Shown here piece after piece: positions 49,401-61,744 of a stretch of 64,000 nt of DNA. The notes under the pieces were generated by a model. That model was given only the letters and a program-made list of their open reading frames with translations, was not told where the DNA came from and ran no database searches. Both the position numbers and the translations under genes were made by a program. The stretch covers positions 120,654-184,653 of the forward strand of contig NW_026516755.1 in NCBI RefSeq assembly GCF_025766255.1, given 5' to 3'. This stretch comes from Zychaea mexicana (lineage: Eukaryota; Mucoromycota; Mucoromycetes; Mucorales; Lichtheimiaceae). How positions within the stretch are numbered: the first letter of the stretch is position 1; the number at the start of each line of letters is the position of its first letter.

Positions 49401-52023
49401 TATATACAGTAACAAATATCCTAAGCACTTTCGCTTTTCTTCATCTTTCTATTGCTATTCTCATGTGCATAATGTCCCTTCTTCCTTAAACTGCCTTTTC
49501 TTTTATCCAGATATTTCACTTTACCAGCCTGCTTCATGAACAAACATGCTCTTAGAAGAACATAAACCATGACAGATTCAATATTCTCTCGTGCTATATA
49601 TAAAAATCATACGGTTCAGAATGCGTTTCGAATCAATATTTCCGATCAATCCTCTGTTTTTGTAAAGTAATTTAGAAAATAAATTTCTATCCCCATTATA
49701 CTTACCTTCAAGATTATCCTCATTTTTCCGAACCCCTTGTAGCCTGCGTGCTAACTTGTTGAGAGTTGAAATGCAATCCTCAAACACTTTGACGCATTGT
49801 GAGAACGAAAAGCTAGAGAAATTGGTTTGTCTGAGGTTGATATAGTCGGCCCAGAGTCGAATCGATTCGGGACGAGCCTTCAATGCCTTATCCCAATGTT
49901 GTAGCAGCGTAAGCGTACTATATCGTAAAAAAAAAGTATAAAGAAAAGGCGTTATTAATATGACGATAACAAGAACGGTTGTTTGTTGCCGCCATCTGCT
50001 TTTGGCATACTTGTATATGTAAAACTTACTCCCATATTTCTTCACCACAAGCCAAATATGCCGAGAGAAGCGTCTCGTCACTAGGGTTGGCTTCCAGGGC
50101 TTTCTCAAAAATGGCCATTTTTACTTCGTTCAGACTAGACTTGTTAGCCTTGGAACGGAATTTTCCATCTGCACCGACGTTTAGGCCTTGAGCAGCCTCA
50201 TCCTGAAACGCAATAAACTCCATCCAGGCTTCCACATCATGGCGATCCTATATATGTAGATACAGTTACGCGAACACGGTTCTTTTCATGTCAGCTATAT
50301 CTCCAATTTCTACCCATGTGTGCCATTCCCATGTAGCAGTCAGTACAATATATTACAACTACACACGAACCTTGTCCACTTTTCTATTAAGCTCAACAGT
50401 ACGTCGACGAATGTATTCGTCAAAGCTTTCGCCTTCTTCTGTAGATTGTTCATCATCATCAGATCCGGCAGGTTCAGTGGCATTTGGTCCTTCAATGCTC
50501 CGATAATCAACTCCACTTGATATTACTTGGTCATTTTCGTCTTTTCGGGGGGTTTCTCCTCCGTCAATCCGTATGAAGTTTATATCCTTTTCCGTCCCTA
50601 TATTTGAGCCCGGTCGTATACGGAGTCTAAGGTTTATACATTGTGATAATTAGGTTACATTATAAATTCATCTATTGCGTATTTTTGACGCGAGACAGTT
50701 ATTGTTCGTGTAAGCAAACCTTTTCATATCTTTATCTGTTTCTTTCCAAGTATAAGCTGCATCTGTATAACGTAGCAACTTCTACAGAACAAAGTAGGAT
50801 TGCCATACCGTTAGCGATACGAGCAATTAAAAATATAAACATGTTCTTATACTACGTTTATTTACCTTCTTACGAGACAATCGTGACGCGATGATTTGCA
50901 ACGTTCGGCCTGATGTTGCACTGGCCTTGTCAATCTTTACAGATGACGATAATCCAATGACATATCCACCTATATTTCACCAATACATATTTGAATAAGA
51001 TTTTTAAATTTGCTCATCGAGTTCATCGCATCTAATACTCGTGTAAAGCACGTCCTTGCTTCGCTTCTTTCTTCTTTACCTCCTTCACGATGGTAACTTG
51101 GAACATCGTAACTATGGAGCCCACCATACGTCAAGTTATCCTTATCGCCTCGCTTGTCGACTATATATCGGATACCTGTTTTCAGCTCACCACTAAATTA
51201 TATCTTAGCTCTTCCTGTCTCTCCTATTTGTCCATTTTATATAGAGTTACACGCAAGAAATGAATCCGACTACTCACGTCAGTGGTATGGGTGATGGTGA
51301 ACGTCGAGACCGCCTCTGCATGAAAGGGTTAATTTCTCTCTTTTCTGTTGTAAGATCGAGTATGCAATATATGTGTTATCAGAGTAAAACAAGATAAGTG
51401 TACCTCACGCGAACGAGGGCGTTTACTGCTGCGACTATGTGGCGATCGTGTTCGGTGACGAGAACGACTTTCGGGTGAGCGCGATCGCCGACGTCGCGAA
51501 GAAGATTGTTTTTCAGGTGTACGTGAGCGTCGTCGTCGAGAAGAATGCTTTTCCGGTGTACGTGAGCGCCGTCGTCGGTGATGAGAAAAAGAGTGCTGTT
51601 TCTCGGAAGAACGTGATCGCTGACGATGACGGCCTCGTTCCTTCTTTTCGGTTGTTTGTTCGCGTTTGTGCTTTTTATGTTTGCGTTCTTTTTTCCTGCT
51701 CTCGTCGTCAGCCAATTCTAAAAGTAAAAGTTTATTGATATTCAAAGCAGCCGCTGCTAAGTAAGCGTTCGTTTTCTAGCAGAGAACGAGAAAGGGGGCG
51801 TGTGTTTAAAAGTACTAATAACCTGACAGATCTGGTGCACTCGAAAACGAGGGTACTGCAAAACCCGTTGAATCGTTCATGTCTGGAGCAGTAGAAAACG
51901 ATGGTGGAGGTGGTATAGCCCTATGCTATTTAGTCATATGTATACACACATTAATTAGTTTTAAATGTTAAAGGGGGACAGTGAATTACGAATAGCAAAG
52001 AAAACTACCTCCTTAGAACTCAT
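46425..52023 (-). CDS. NRDE2: NRDE2 homologue (nuclear RNAi / exosome-associated HAT-repeat protein)
   Basis: NRDE2 acts in nuclear RNA silencing in C. elegans and binds the MTR4 exosome helicase in humans; S. pombe Nrl1 is related. The first exon is tiny (MSSKE at 52009-52023), joined to HRAIPPPPSFSTAPD. An Arg/Ser-rich region follows (SRRRRSRTPEK repeats, about 51420-51650). The diagnostic block YIVDKRGDKDNLTYGGLHSY and DVPSYHRE lies at about 51080-51190. Then WMEFIAFQDEAAQGLN, AIFEKALEANPSDETLLSAY, WDKALKARPESIRLWADYIN, the central NRDE2 domain at 48303-48950, and HAT-type helices (FESELLWVAYAKLTF, LLNRALILFPNNTVFIGLYV). Roughly 20 exons with short introns; exact boundaries were not all resolved. 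The acidic end DIDTEDEEAAALM closes the frame at 46425. Confidence 0.88.
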
Positions 52024-53639
52024 GATTCAGATTGATCTAGTATATTTTAAAGAGAAAAAGAGGTCTTCAACGTTCCGAACTGCGTGCGGAATTTGCATAA
52101 AAATTGATTGCCATCCCTCAATGTAGCTCAAACAAACGTACTCCATAACAGCATGGTTACCACATAAGAGAGGTGTATCAGTAGCTTTACAGTGCATAAA
52201 GCAGTTCGAAAGCTAGTATCTCGTTAGCCGATGTTTTAATAAGTTGTTCAACGATTGCCCAACTTCTCTTTGTATCTTTTTCTGACTTGGTAAATATAGA
52301 AGTCCATTCTTCTTAAACAATATGTGCCTGTAGTATTAAAATACTGATGGAACTTTGCATTACCTCGTAAAATTACTTTCCGTGCGAATTCTTTTTTATG
52401 TCACATCATGTTGGCTTTTGCAAATGCTACAATAGCATATAGTTTATGGCAGCATAAGTTGTTCGATGCCTGATGGAGTTATTGTTTAAAAGTCATAAGC
52501 GTTCATCACTATATCTATTATGTAGTTAGTATACCTTTTTAAACATGTAGCTTAAACACGAGACAATCTAGGTACTACATTCTGTATCTAGCTAGGTCCG
52601 TCCTCAACGACGCTTTCCTTACATCACACCCCAAAGAACACCATTTGAAGCCATCCAAATTACTTTTTCGGATGGATATATCCCATTGACATGCCCCATT
52701 CATACCAAAAGTCCAAGAGTGCCATCACAGGAAATATACGGTAGTAAATCTTGGTGGTTATTTTGATATATAGTTGCGCGTGCTACTAGATCCGTTTCGA
52801 TAACTGTTTTTAATTTAGAGACTTGATTTGTGTGATTGTCGCTAGAAACAATATTTATTCAGATGTAGCGAGCCTACTCTGTTCGCATGACGATAAACAT
52901 GTGGTACATATTGCGTGATATACTAAAGTTTCAGCAATGTAGCTGTACTTACTCACTGTTTACAAGTATGTAAGTGATGACAACAAGATAAAAACATATA
53001 TACAGTGGATCCCCGCTAATACCATATTGGCATTTTCTATTTTTCCCCTGAAATGAAAGGGGGTGAATTTAGCGGGATCAAATAAATACCCTCCATACCA
53101 CTGCTATAGTATGATTTTTACAAAAGAACTAGTTGATCGTCCCATACGTATATGTATATTATTACATTTCTGCATGTCTCAATTATTCAACCTACTCCAA
53201 AACGTGCGACTCTTTGAAATTTATAAGAAGTCTATTAACATTTCATCCATTGCTGAAGGCCGCTCATCTGTCATTAATAACTAGCCGATAAATAAGCGGT
53301 GATCACGTGTGTTAAATGAAAATGTATTAAGGTTTTAAGGCGGGGCTTGACTTGCACCTTACATCCATTTTCCATGTGGAATCTTACCAAAAAAGGTTCA
53401 AGTCGTTTCTGTCAATCCCGATGAGCTTCATTTAGACCTGAAGAGAAAATAATAATAACGGAAGCTCCAAAGGATAGGTAAATTAAACTTAAAAAATAAC
53501 TATTATTATTAAAGGTTTCGCAAGAAAAAAGAGTAAAAAGTACGGAAGATGAGTGATGGTGGGGGGATATATTATATATACAGCAACAGGTAAAATAAAA
53601 TAGAAAGGAGAAGTTTTTGTATGTGGTGTTGAGAAGGAT
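52024..53639. other. Intergenic region, 1.6 kb, with a transposon-end-like hairpin
   Basis: AT-rich, no gene seen. 53001-53077 begins TACAGTGGATCCCCGCTAAT and contains a facing ATTTAGCGGGATC, forming an imperfect hairpin typical of pogo/Tc1-type transposon ends. The last 250 bases are probably SUR7-like 3' UTR. Confidence 0.45.
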
Positions 53640-54436
53640 TTAAGCCTTCAAATTATCGAAAGCGGTGGTTCTTCTACGTCGACACAAGCAATTAAAGGTG
53701 TACCACATTGTTGCAAGAGCAGATGCAATCATAGCGCCCAGCACCAGCCATGTTGCATTGCCAATTTGACCCGAGATTTCTTCTCCCGTAGCCGCATTCT
53801 GGAGCTTGGCAGCAGCAACGACAATAATTATAAAAATAATGAATAAGGCTCCCGTGGCCATCAACGAGACGATCATCAGGATGAACTCAGGAAGACGTTT
53901 GAAGAAGGTGAAGAGCGTGGCTTGCATGGCCAATGCGGTGGCCAAGAAGGCGATCCAGTACAAGATGAACAAAGCGAGGTACATGGTGTCAGGCAAATCC
54001 ACCGAGAGTTGAATACCAAGGCCTTCAGCTTCGGCTATACAGAGTAGTGATATAACAATGAGATTATAGTGAAACTTGTTTTTGTTTCTGCAATATGATG
54101 TTCCAAAACTACACTTACTCCACTTGAAAGGAACAGATGGCACACTGCATTCATCGACTCCGCTGCCGATTTCACCATAGCAGCTTCCCCTAAGTACATT
54201 GTTTTCAATGAGAAGTCGTTGAGTTGACAGGGATCAAGGAGGCAGTCAAGTATTAGCGGCTGTATATCATACCATAAGCCCATACGAGTGAATCTGCCGT
54301 TCCATTCGACCTTGGCGAAAAAGAGATCACGCAACACAGGTGCGTTGCCTGAGCCGCTGATGAGAACGAAAACCTCTAACAGCAAAGCGACGAATGTTAA
54401 AAAGGTGGCTCCGTATTCTTGCTTCGACGTTGCCAT
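53640..54436 (-). CDS. SUR7/PalI-family claudin-like plasma membrane protein
   Basis: SUR7/PalI proteins are four-pass proteins of eisosome/MCC plasma membrane domains or pH signalling. Three exons (54273-54436, 54119-54189, 53640-54034) give 630 nt, 209 residues. TM1 is FLTFVALLLEVFVLISG. The first extracellular loop contains GLWGSCYGE and VDECSVPSVPFKW, matching the claudin-like GLW..C.......C signature. Three more hydrophobic segments follow (LALFILYWIAFLATALAM, LPEFILMIVSLMATGALFII, TWLVLGAMIASALATMWYTF), then a basic CRRRRTTAFDNLKA tail. Splicing restores the GLW-C-C motif exactly, which supports the model. Which subfamily it belongs to is undecided. Confidence 0.82.
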
Positions 54437-55667
54437 AATGGTAATGTTATTAAAACTGATGTGATCGTGCCGCTGTTGTTGCTGTTGTCGTTAAGGAAAG
54501 TATATGACGATAAACAAACAAAGAAAGAAAGGGGAAAAAGAGAAGTAAAGTGGAACCCAACAGAAATGCCTTTAAACTTTAATATATTCGCTGATGGAGG
54601 CACAAGTCTAAAAAGGCGGTTTTGAGCGGACTGAATATTACTGTGTACGTCGCCCTGCATACCACATCCCACATATGTTTGTTGGAAACGAAATCTTCAC
54701 TGCGAAAATCACGCTCAAATTGTTACACAGGAAAAGTGAAAAACAAGCCATCATCTCCTTTTCACACCGTTACAACACCTTCTGCAATTCGAACAGTTAC
54801 GTGGAATCATCTTGGCTTTCGAATATCTTATTGTAGGGCTCCATTCTTCTCTCTTCTCTGCATATGCGACGATGTCACATTATCAGATCACCTCAGAGCG
54901 CATAACTATAGCGATGACCAGTCGGCTGTTGTGTATGATATAGATTGAGCAAATGCTATTGCTACGAGCATAGTCCATAGGAGCTTAGGGTGCTTTCAAG
55001 TCCGTCTTCGCAGAATGATGGCATATAATGTCGCGCTTAGAAGCGGTCTAAACTGCCCAAATACCTTTTGTCATTTTGATCTGCTACCATCAGACTGTGA
55101 AGTACTACGGAACGTTGGCCATCAAACTCAAGTGTGTGCAGTGGGTAACAGTGCCAGTTATTACTTAATGTAGTACCATTGGTGTTTTATTCTCCCATCT
55201 GTCCTCATTCAGGATATGATGGACGCGTGTGCATAATAAACATTGGCAAGTCTAAAAAGAAGACAGATGTTGGTGTCTCTTAACTTGGAGGAGCACATGA
55301 TCGCATGCATGCGTAGCATTAACACACTTGATCCCTATTTCTGCTCAACGAACAACGCACTAGGGTACTGACAAATATGATGGAACCGTTACTGGGAAAT
55401 TGCATTATAACTAGCTTTTTTATACTATCATAATTAAACTAGAAATCTAACATACTTTTAAATAAGCTACAGTGTAGATCAAAGAATAAGTTTATATATA
55501 GAATGTAGTCCAATATAGCTCAACCAAAAGTGATGCATGTACTGTGAGGTTTCAATATCAGTAACTAGGAAATTAGCAATTCGCATTTCAAATAGCGTTT
55601 TTTTAACAAAAACGCGACTTTCGTTTCCTTCGTTCACTGATCTCCCGTCTTTCTAAAAAAAACAACA
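54437..55667. other. Intergenic region, 1.2 kb
   Basis: Divergent promoters of the SUR7-like (-) and ZGPAT-like (+) genes. An open frame at 54622-54948 encodes 108 residues with no recognisable domain and is not called. No repeats seen. Confidence 0.5.
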
Positions 55668-57026
55668 ATGGAGGAAACCCAGGATATGATTGACGAAGTG
55701 AAGCAGCTTTTAACGCTTGCACCGGACGATGCCAGCTTACAGTCTTTGCTCGATCAGCTGCACTTGACTCTCAATGAACAACAAGAACAACAACAAGAAA
55801 AGCAGCAAGAGTCTTCAAAAACAGAATCATGCGTGATACCATTCTCCATTGACGGTCACTGCTATTTGCTTCCAGCCATCGTTATAAAAAGTGATGATGC
55901 ACACAGCACTGTGTTTGTCGTTACGCCTATTACACAAACAACTATACCGTGTTCTGCATTCCTTAGCGGACAACCTTGTACTTGCACAACACACGGCATG
56001 ACCATCCCTACTGACGAGCTACTGCCCATGGAAGCACTGATGCAGGACGATTACCATTTGGACGACTGTGTATGGGTCAAAGATGATAACAGCGGACTCT
56101 ATGTCAAGGCAACGGTAGAAGATCATCTAGCAACAGGCGAATGGCGAGTGCAAATCGTTTCTACGCGTCAAAATAAAACAGTCAGTGCTTTAATACCCGT
56201 GAAGGATTTGCTAAAAGAGGAATCACCGCAACAAATGGACAACGATGACGAGGAGAACAACGAGGAAGACGAAGTATCAGATCAAGAATATGGTATCAGC
56301 ATACTTCATCATCATCAACAACAGTCGGAAAATTGGGCGAGCTGGCAGGAACACACCACTGGATTTGGCGCTAAGATGCTTGCCAAGATGGGATATGTTA
56401 CAGTAAGTTTGTATGAGCCGTTTGGATTTCGAGACATAAAGCGCGTACACGCGTTGTGTGGATTTCGTTTATAGGGACAAGGGCTCGGTCGAGGAAATCA
56501 AGGGCGAGTGGACCCAGTCCCAGCAACCAAGCGGCGAGCTGGAGATCGGGTTGGACTAGGTTCTTTAGCTGGCATTGCTTCTAAAAAAGAAACAAAAGTA
56601 ATCAACAAGAAAAAGCAACAACTGAAATCGATACCCCGTCGTGCTGGTCACCAGGATATGTTTGCCACGATGAACAAGATGCTTGTCAGCGATAGTGCAA
56701 CGTCTACTACTGCCTCCATGTCATCATCCTCTACCTCATTCAAGGAACAAGAACACAATATCGCTACTATTGGAAGATCGACAGCAGATCCAAAGTCAAG
56801 CCAGCGCGATTTGGCAAAACTGCAAACCAAAATTGCTGGAACAGAAAACGAGTTGGCTCGAGCGATGGAAGCGATACGTCGTAATAAGGGAACATTGACG
56901 GAGAATCAGTTTAAAGATCAAGCGAAATTGATCGGACAGCGATTGGATGGACTTAAAGCACAAGCGAGCACATTGCAGGGCAGTATCAAACGGACCACAG
57001 ATCGAGAAAAGATGTATACATTTTGA
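55668..57026 (+). CDS. ZGPAT-like zinc-finger and G-patch protein
   Basis: Human ZGPAT is a nuclear CCCH/Tudor/G-patch protein acting in transcriptional repression and with the splicing helicase DHX15. Two exons (55668-56402, 56475-57026) give 428 residues. Order: an N-terminal helix MEETQDMIDEVKQLLTLAPD, a Gln-rich segment, a zinc-finger-like CSAFLSGQPCTCTTHGM, a Tudor-like part (YHLDDCVWVKDDNSGLYVKA), an acidic Asp/Glu stretch, a G-patch (TGFGAKMLAKMGYVTGQGLG RGNQGRVDPV) spliced in its middle, and a C-terminal coiled coil. The zinc finger has CX8CX1CX2H spacing, shorter than a normal CCCH finger. The acceptor at 56473-56474 exactly rebuilds the G-patch glycines. The gene is convergent with NagA. 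Confidence 0.85.
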
Positions 57027-57311
57027 ACGATAGCATGTCGTCCACTCATACGCATTAGATAATACATTTTAACATTTAAAGTCTTTTTTGTGATCTTTAT
57101 GTGTGTATGAAGTGTATGAAGGGAAGGGAGTTGCTGACAGTACAGATCTTGCTTGTGAGTGGCGTGCGTGTATATTATTGACAGTGTACATCATTTGGAA
57201 TAATTAGGGAAGAGTACGAGACCGGATAACCGTGATGTGGCGTAGTGTGAATGTGTGTGTGTGTGGGGGGGGGGCATAATGTAATCATGATGGTGGGGTT
57301 TTCTATATTAT

Positions 57312-59023
57312 TCATTTGGTGGATAAGTCGACTTCATCACCTGCAACAAACACGCGCTTGACCTGCACTTCGCCAGTAGAATCGTCAAGGAACACAAAGT
57401 CTGCGTCAGCACCAACGTTCAGAGTACCTTTTCGGTCAGAAATGCCAAGCAGCTCTGCAGGATGCAATGTGGCAGCCTCGACGGCTTCTATTACAGTACA
57501 GTTTGTGAACTTTTGGAACTTTCGGATGCATTCATCGATCGTTACAGTGCTACATGGTCGGAATGACAATTCAGTTGTGATGCTCCTGTGATACAATGCT
57601 TGACGTCCACCATCCTTCCGCCCCCCAAGCTATGACGTAATAGTTATCTTCTTTACCTTCCTGCCAATGTGCTCGTGCCCTTGATGTAGGCAGCACCATT
57701 GTGATCGACAGCAACATCACGACCACCAAGGGAGTACGTGCCAGCAGGTAGACCCATGGCTGATAGAGCATCCTATTATTGCACTCTTTAGTCTCTTTCC
57801 GTTCCTCTAAACTTGTATTAGCCCCACACAATCTGCGCTCCAACTTACAGTAACCAAGACAGCTCCGGTCGGATGCGAATAGTAGGCAATACGGACGGAG
57901 TTGGGATGGACATGGACACCATCACAAATGATACCGTAGAATGGACGAGGATCAGGCTTGGTACGGCAAGGGGAAGTGTCAGAGGGCTCGGGATGGCCTT
58001 TGGATGATTCAGGAATGGGAAGGTCAGCTGCACCCAGCACACCGATTAACCCAGGGTCACGATGGTGAAACTAAAAAACGAAACGAGAAACAAGAACACA
58101 TCGATGAGTTTTTCTCCTTTGCGCAACTGTTTTACAGCAAAGGAGAGAAGACGACAGTAACGACTTACAGCTTGCATGGCATTGAACAGATGGGTAATGC
58201 TGGTTGCACCTTGGACAACGGCTCGTTCAGCCTCGGCGATCTTGCAGGCGGTGTGACCCAGCGCCACCTTGACACCACGGGCAACGAGGTCAGGGATGGC
58301 ATCAGCAACACCACTCAGCTCAGGAGCGAGCGTCATGATACTGACTGCCTCGCTGCCCTTCTTGAGCTCAGAGCCATAGGCGTCGTCAAAGTCCTCGATG
58401 CCGTTTTCAGCGGTTCGGAAAACGGCCTGCTTGTGCGCACCCTTTTTTTCGACGGAAATGAAGGGTCCTTCCACATGGGCGCCGAGAATTTCCGCCCCGC
58501 CAGCAGCTGAACCCTTGCGGGCATTCAAGTGGGGCAATACCTGAAACAATTTTTTTCAGTACTCGTTCTCGTTGTGTGTGTATGTATGTGTGTGTGTGTG
58601 TGTGTGTGGGAAGTCTACCTTTTGATACACTGCTGGTTCAGAGCTCACAACCGTAGGACAGAAAGAAGTGCATCCATACTGCAGCAGTCCCTTGGCAACG
58701 GTGTCGACATCAGCTTGGATCTTTTCATCGGATCCCTCATGGTCGGCAAAGTCAATGCCATAGGCACCGTTGATTTGGGTATCAATAAAGCCGGGAACAA
58801 CAAGCATGCCCTTGGCATCGATGATCTTGTCAGCCTCTCGCAGATGGTCAAAGAACAGGTTCTGTGGGTTGATGATCTTGCCGTTCTGGAACCACAGATA
58901 AGAGCCCTCCACGATCTCATGGTTCATCAACAGTCGGGCATTGACAATCTTGTATATGGGGCTGGAGCAGCACTTTTTGTCGTTTTGAATGGGGCACATG
59001 TTCAGCTTGAGATGTGTGGGCAT
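57312..59023 (-). CDS. N-acetylglucosamine-6-phosphate deacetylase (NagA/AMDHD2)
   Basis: Cytosolic metal-dependent amidohydrolase: GlcNAc-6-P to GlcN-6-P plus acetate, in chitin/GlcNAc catabolism. Five exons (58619-59023, 58169-58540, 57849-58070, 57657-57772, 57312-57585) give 1389 nt, 462 residues. Key motifs: MLVVPGFIDTQINGAYGIDF, GAHVEGPFIS (metal-binding Glu), LGHTACK and THLFNAMQ (metal-binding His), FHHRDPGLIGVLG, IICDGVHVHP (substrate) and the catalytic Asp region GTSTLAG, then EAATLHPAELLGISDRKGTL and GADADFVFLDD. A longer frame continues upstream to 59206 but is low complexity; MPTHLKLNMCP at 59023 is the likely start. Intron 1 carries a (GT)n tract. No other GlcNAc-catabolic gene is adjacent. 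Confidence 0.92.
58573..58608. repeat. (GT)n microsatellite in NagA intron 1
   Basis: GT dinucleotides interrupted by two TATG units, lying between the NagA donor at 58617-58618 and the acceptor after 58540. Confidence 0.9.
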
Positions 59024-59069
59024 GTGGAAAAAGTGCGGGATCTGTTTTTTGGAGCGGTAGTAAGGAAAG

Positions 59070-59095
59070 AAGAAGAAGAAGAAGAAGAAGAAGAG
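59070..59095. repeat. (GAA)n repeat upstream of NagA
   Basis: About eight AAG/GAA units just upstream of the chosen NagA start, that is CTT-rich in the transcribed direction. Confidence 0.85.
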
Positions 59096-60460
59096 GGAAC
59101 GAGAGAAAAAGGGCAAAGAACAGGGTGCAGCTGGAAAAATTACTGCGGCGGACTTTTGACGATTATGTAATTTTCCAGGGTCCCCAAATCGAGCAATCTG
59201 AGTCACTCACACACAAAGGTGAGAAAAAAAGGGTCCCTGATGACGAACGGGGTTTTGTTGACTAAGCACCCCCGATTGTTCAGGCAGCTAACCGAATAGG
59301 AAAAACCTGTTGCTTATACGATTATCCAGGGTCAACGACTTTTTTGTTTTCTCTCTCCCTCTTCGAGTCTCTCTGTCTGTGCGCCTGCAGAAACGTCATT
59401 GATTGCACGCCTGGGAGCATCTTGTGATTTTTCTATTGGCTGATCTGTATTTTAGTTTTGATCACCGGCTTTGCTGTTTTTCATCATCTACCCCAAAAAA
59501 AGCATGCCTGCTTTCATTTGATTTTTACACAGCACACAATCTCTATTCGCAAGCTGCGCCTTTCCTCCCGGTCATCAAATCATGACACAGTTCTGTCCAA
59601 CAATAATAATGTTGTAGCAACGACAGTGCATTCATGAACACACTATAATATTCTTTTATATAGCTTATTATGTAACTCATTTGTATCACTGTGGTAATGA
59701 GAAAAATTAGTCAAAGCCTGTTGTTTGAAAATATGAGAAAGATGGTTGTATCATCCGCGATATTCGCTAGAATAAGGGGACATCGCTACAACTGTCAGAA
59801 CGCCCTCTGCTGGTCCGTTTTTCCTATGAATTGCAACGTCCGAATGGCCTTGGATACACCATATACAGCGGAACCGCCGAAAGGTTGCTCGGCCAGCCAT
59901 ACATGTTGCTGGTTGTTGCGAATCGGATGTGATACCAGTTGTTGCGTGACGTTGCTACATAAAAGCTTCGTTTGTGATGCGCAGAGCGTTTTCCTTTGCA
60001 TTGGATTTTGGTCTTTCGCTTGATTTTTTGTTTTGCTCACTTCATCTTATCAGCGATTTTAAGTCGCCATGCCGCCAGGTGATGAACGTGACACGCAACG
60101 GAGGTCATTTACAAGCAAGTGGAAACAATGCCAACACAGCTGGCGCTGCTACTGATGCTGTTGCTGGAGTCGTCATCAACGACAGGTTGCAGTTTCCGTA
60201 CGAGATTCTATGTTTGTGTCCTTAGCCAGCTGGACATTGATTCTGCGTGCAGGTGCACCAAGATCTGTTGAGCGTGGCGTACATACCAGAATAATAGAAT
60301 GCCATGAATCATGATAAAGGTTATCTAGTGGGCAATGTCACTGATAGGTGCTGTATGTTCTATTATCGTACTAGTCCGCTCGGACTACCTTGATGCTCAA
60401 CGGAACTGGTTTGAATTAACACTAGACGTAGGCCCAGGTATTGACAGTTTGACCTAATTG
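59096..60460. other. Intergenic region upstream of NagA
   Basis: No supportable gene. It holds the NagA promoter and an open minus-strand frame at 59795-60040 (HVWLAEQPFGGSAVYGVSKA) whose composition looks coding-like but which I do not recognise and which lacks plausible flanking exons. Confidence 0.45.
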
Positions 60461-60952
60461 CTAAAACGGAGCCTCCTTAAATGTCGCTCCAGTAAACTTC
60501 ATTTTGCCCTTGTCACGCAAACATGTTGGATGAGTAGTTGCCCCTTGGGAGAGACCATGACACGTCAATAAGGGAATGTATTCAAGTGGGAAAAGCTTGA
60601 ACGAATGATGTGAAGGTCCCGATAGGTGCGTCCATAATGATTTCACCAAGCATAACCAGCAATTCGACATGAGCACGTTGCTCAAGTGAACTTCGGCTAT
60701 CACCAATGAAAATGTTGCGCTGTATAAAAGTAGCAAAAAGATGGTTAAAGAGAGACAGGTCGGCGAAGTAGAAGAAGATGCAAATGGATAATTTTATTCG
60801 TCTTTCTGATATGTTTATTGGAGTTTAATTGGTCTGCTGAAAACATCAGTAATTGATTAACCATATAATAGACGCAAAAATACAGCATAGGCTATGTAGT
60901 AACTGTATCTAGTGGAGAAAAGTGAAGAGCTGTACATCGAATACTGATCTTT

Positions 60953-61222
60953 TTATGGAATATATGATATATCATTTATATTGCGCACAGGAAGATAAGA
61001 TACATACTTGTTGTTGAGCCTACCGTGTACAGCACCTTCTTCAGGGATGCGTGTAAAACAAGTACCATTGTGTGAGTAACTCTGTGAAGCACCATTTAAA
61101 ACGCGCCGCTGATGATATTCGTGCGTTCTGCTTGGCACCATTTGGAAGCCGGTGTTGCTATTTGCCCTCGAGCACACTGGACAGAAGCACGCAACTAACA
61201 ATTCGTTGCGATTGAGGTCCAT
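60953..61222 (-). other. Unrecognised ORF with CxCxxC and RT-x-YH pattern; possible mobile-element fragment
   Basis: Minus-strand frame starting MDLNRNELLVACFCPVCSRA and continuing FQMVPSRTHEYHQRR. A short CxCPxC followed by an S-R-T...H segment is a layout I associate with the N-terminus of some fungal transposon proteins; this is memory-based inference. Downstream on the same strand, 60590-60735 carries a second coding-like piece (FIGDSRSSLEQRAHVELLVM) after a CAG acceptor. It could be a two-exon remnant. No further domain is seen. Confidence 0.3.
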
Positions 61223-61744
61223 TGTGCCAAAAAAAAAAGTAGAGATTAAGAGCAAGTCGAAGTGTCCAGTAGTAGTACAGAGCCCCTCTTATATTTTAAT
61301 ACATCTGTATGCTTCTACATATCTTCTACTATAACACATTATGCACTTCCTACTTTGTGTTTTTTCTATCACATGTTACACTCTCTGTAATGATACACAT
61401 TTACACTAAAGAGTCGGGGGATATGGTTTTTGCATAACAAGGTGTAAACAATATGGGGGACCATGTCTATATTAACGTTGTAACATGCATAACTAAAACA
61501 AAGACGAATGTGTGAACCAAAAAAGCGGATGTCCTTTTACGTACGTAGTGATAAATAATATTTTGTCGATAGAGCCAACAACTGAGGCACCACGCGTACT
61601 TTCAGTAGTTCATGTATGTAATTATTATTATTCCTCGAGTCGTTTTACAAAGCAGAGAAAATGGAAGGAAAAAGAGGAGAAAGTTCATGTAAAGCATCAA
61701 CACGCGTACATACATGTTGTACACACTGTATTGTCTTATGTATC

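Noticed and set aside
53390..53440. GGTTCAAGTC resembling a tRNA B box
   Set aside because: No A box, acceptor stem or cloverleaf could be built around it. No tRNA, rRNA or snRNA was recognised anywhere in the window.
54622..54948. 108-codon plus-strand open frame in the SUR7/ZGPAT spacer
   Set aside because: No family resemblance, no promoter or splice evidence; likely chance.
59795..60040. 81-codon minus-strand open frame upstream of NagA
   Set aside because: Composition looks coding-like, but no domain is recognised and no adjoining exon is evident.
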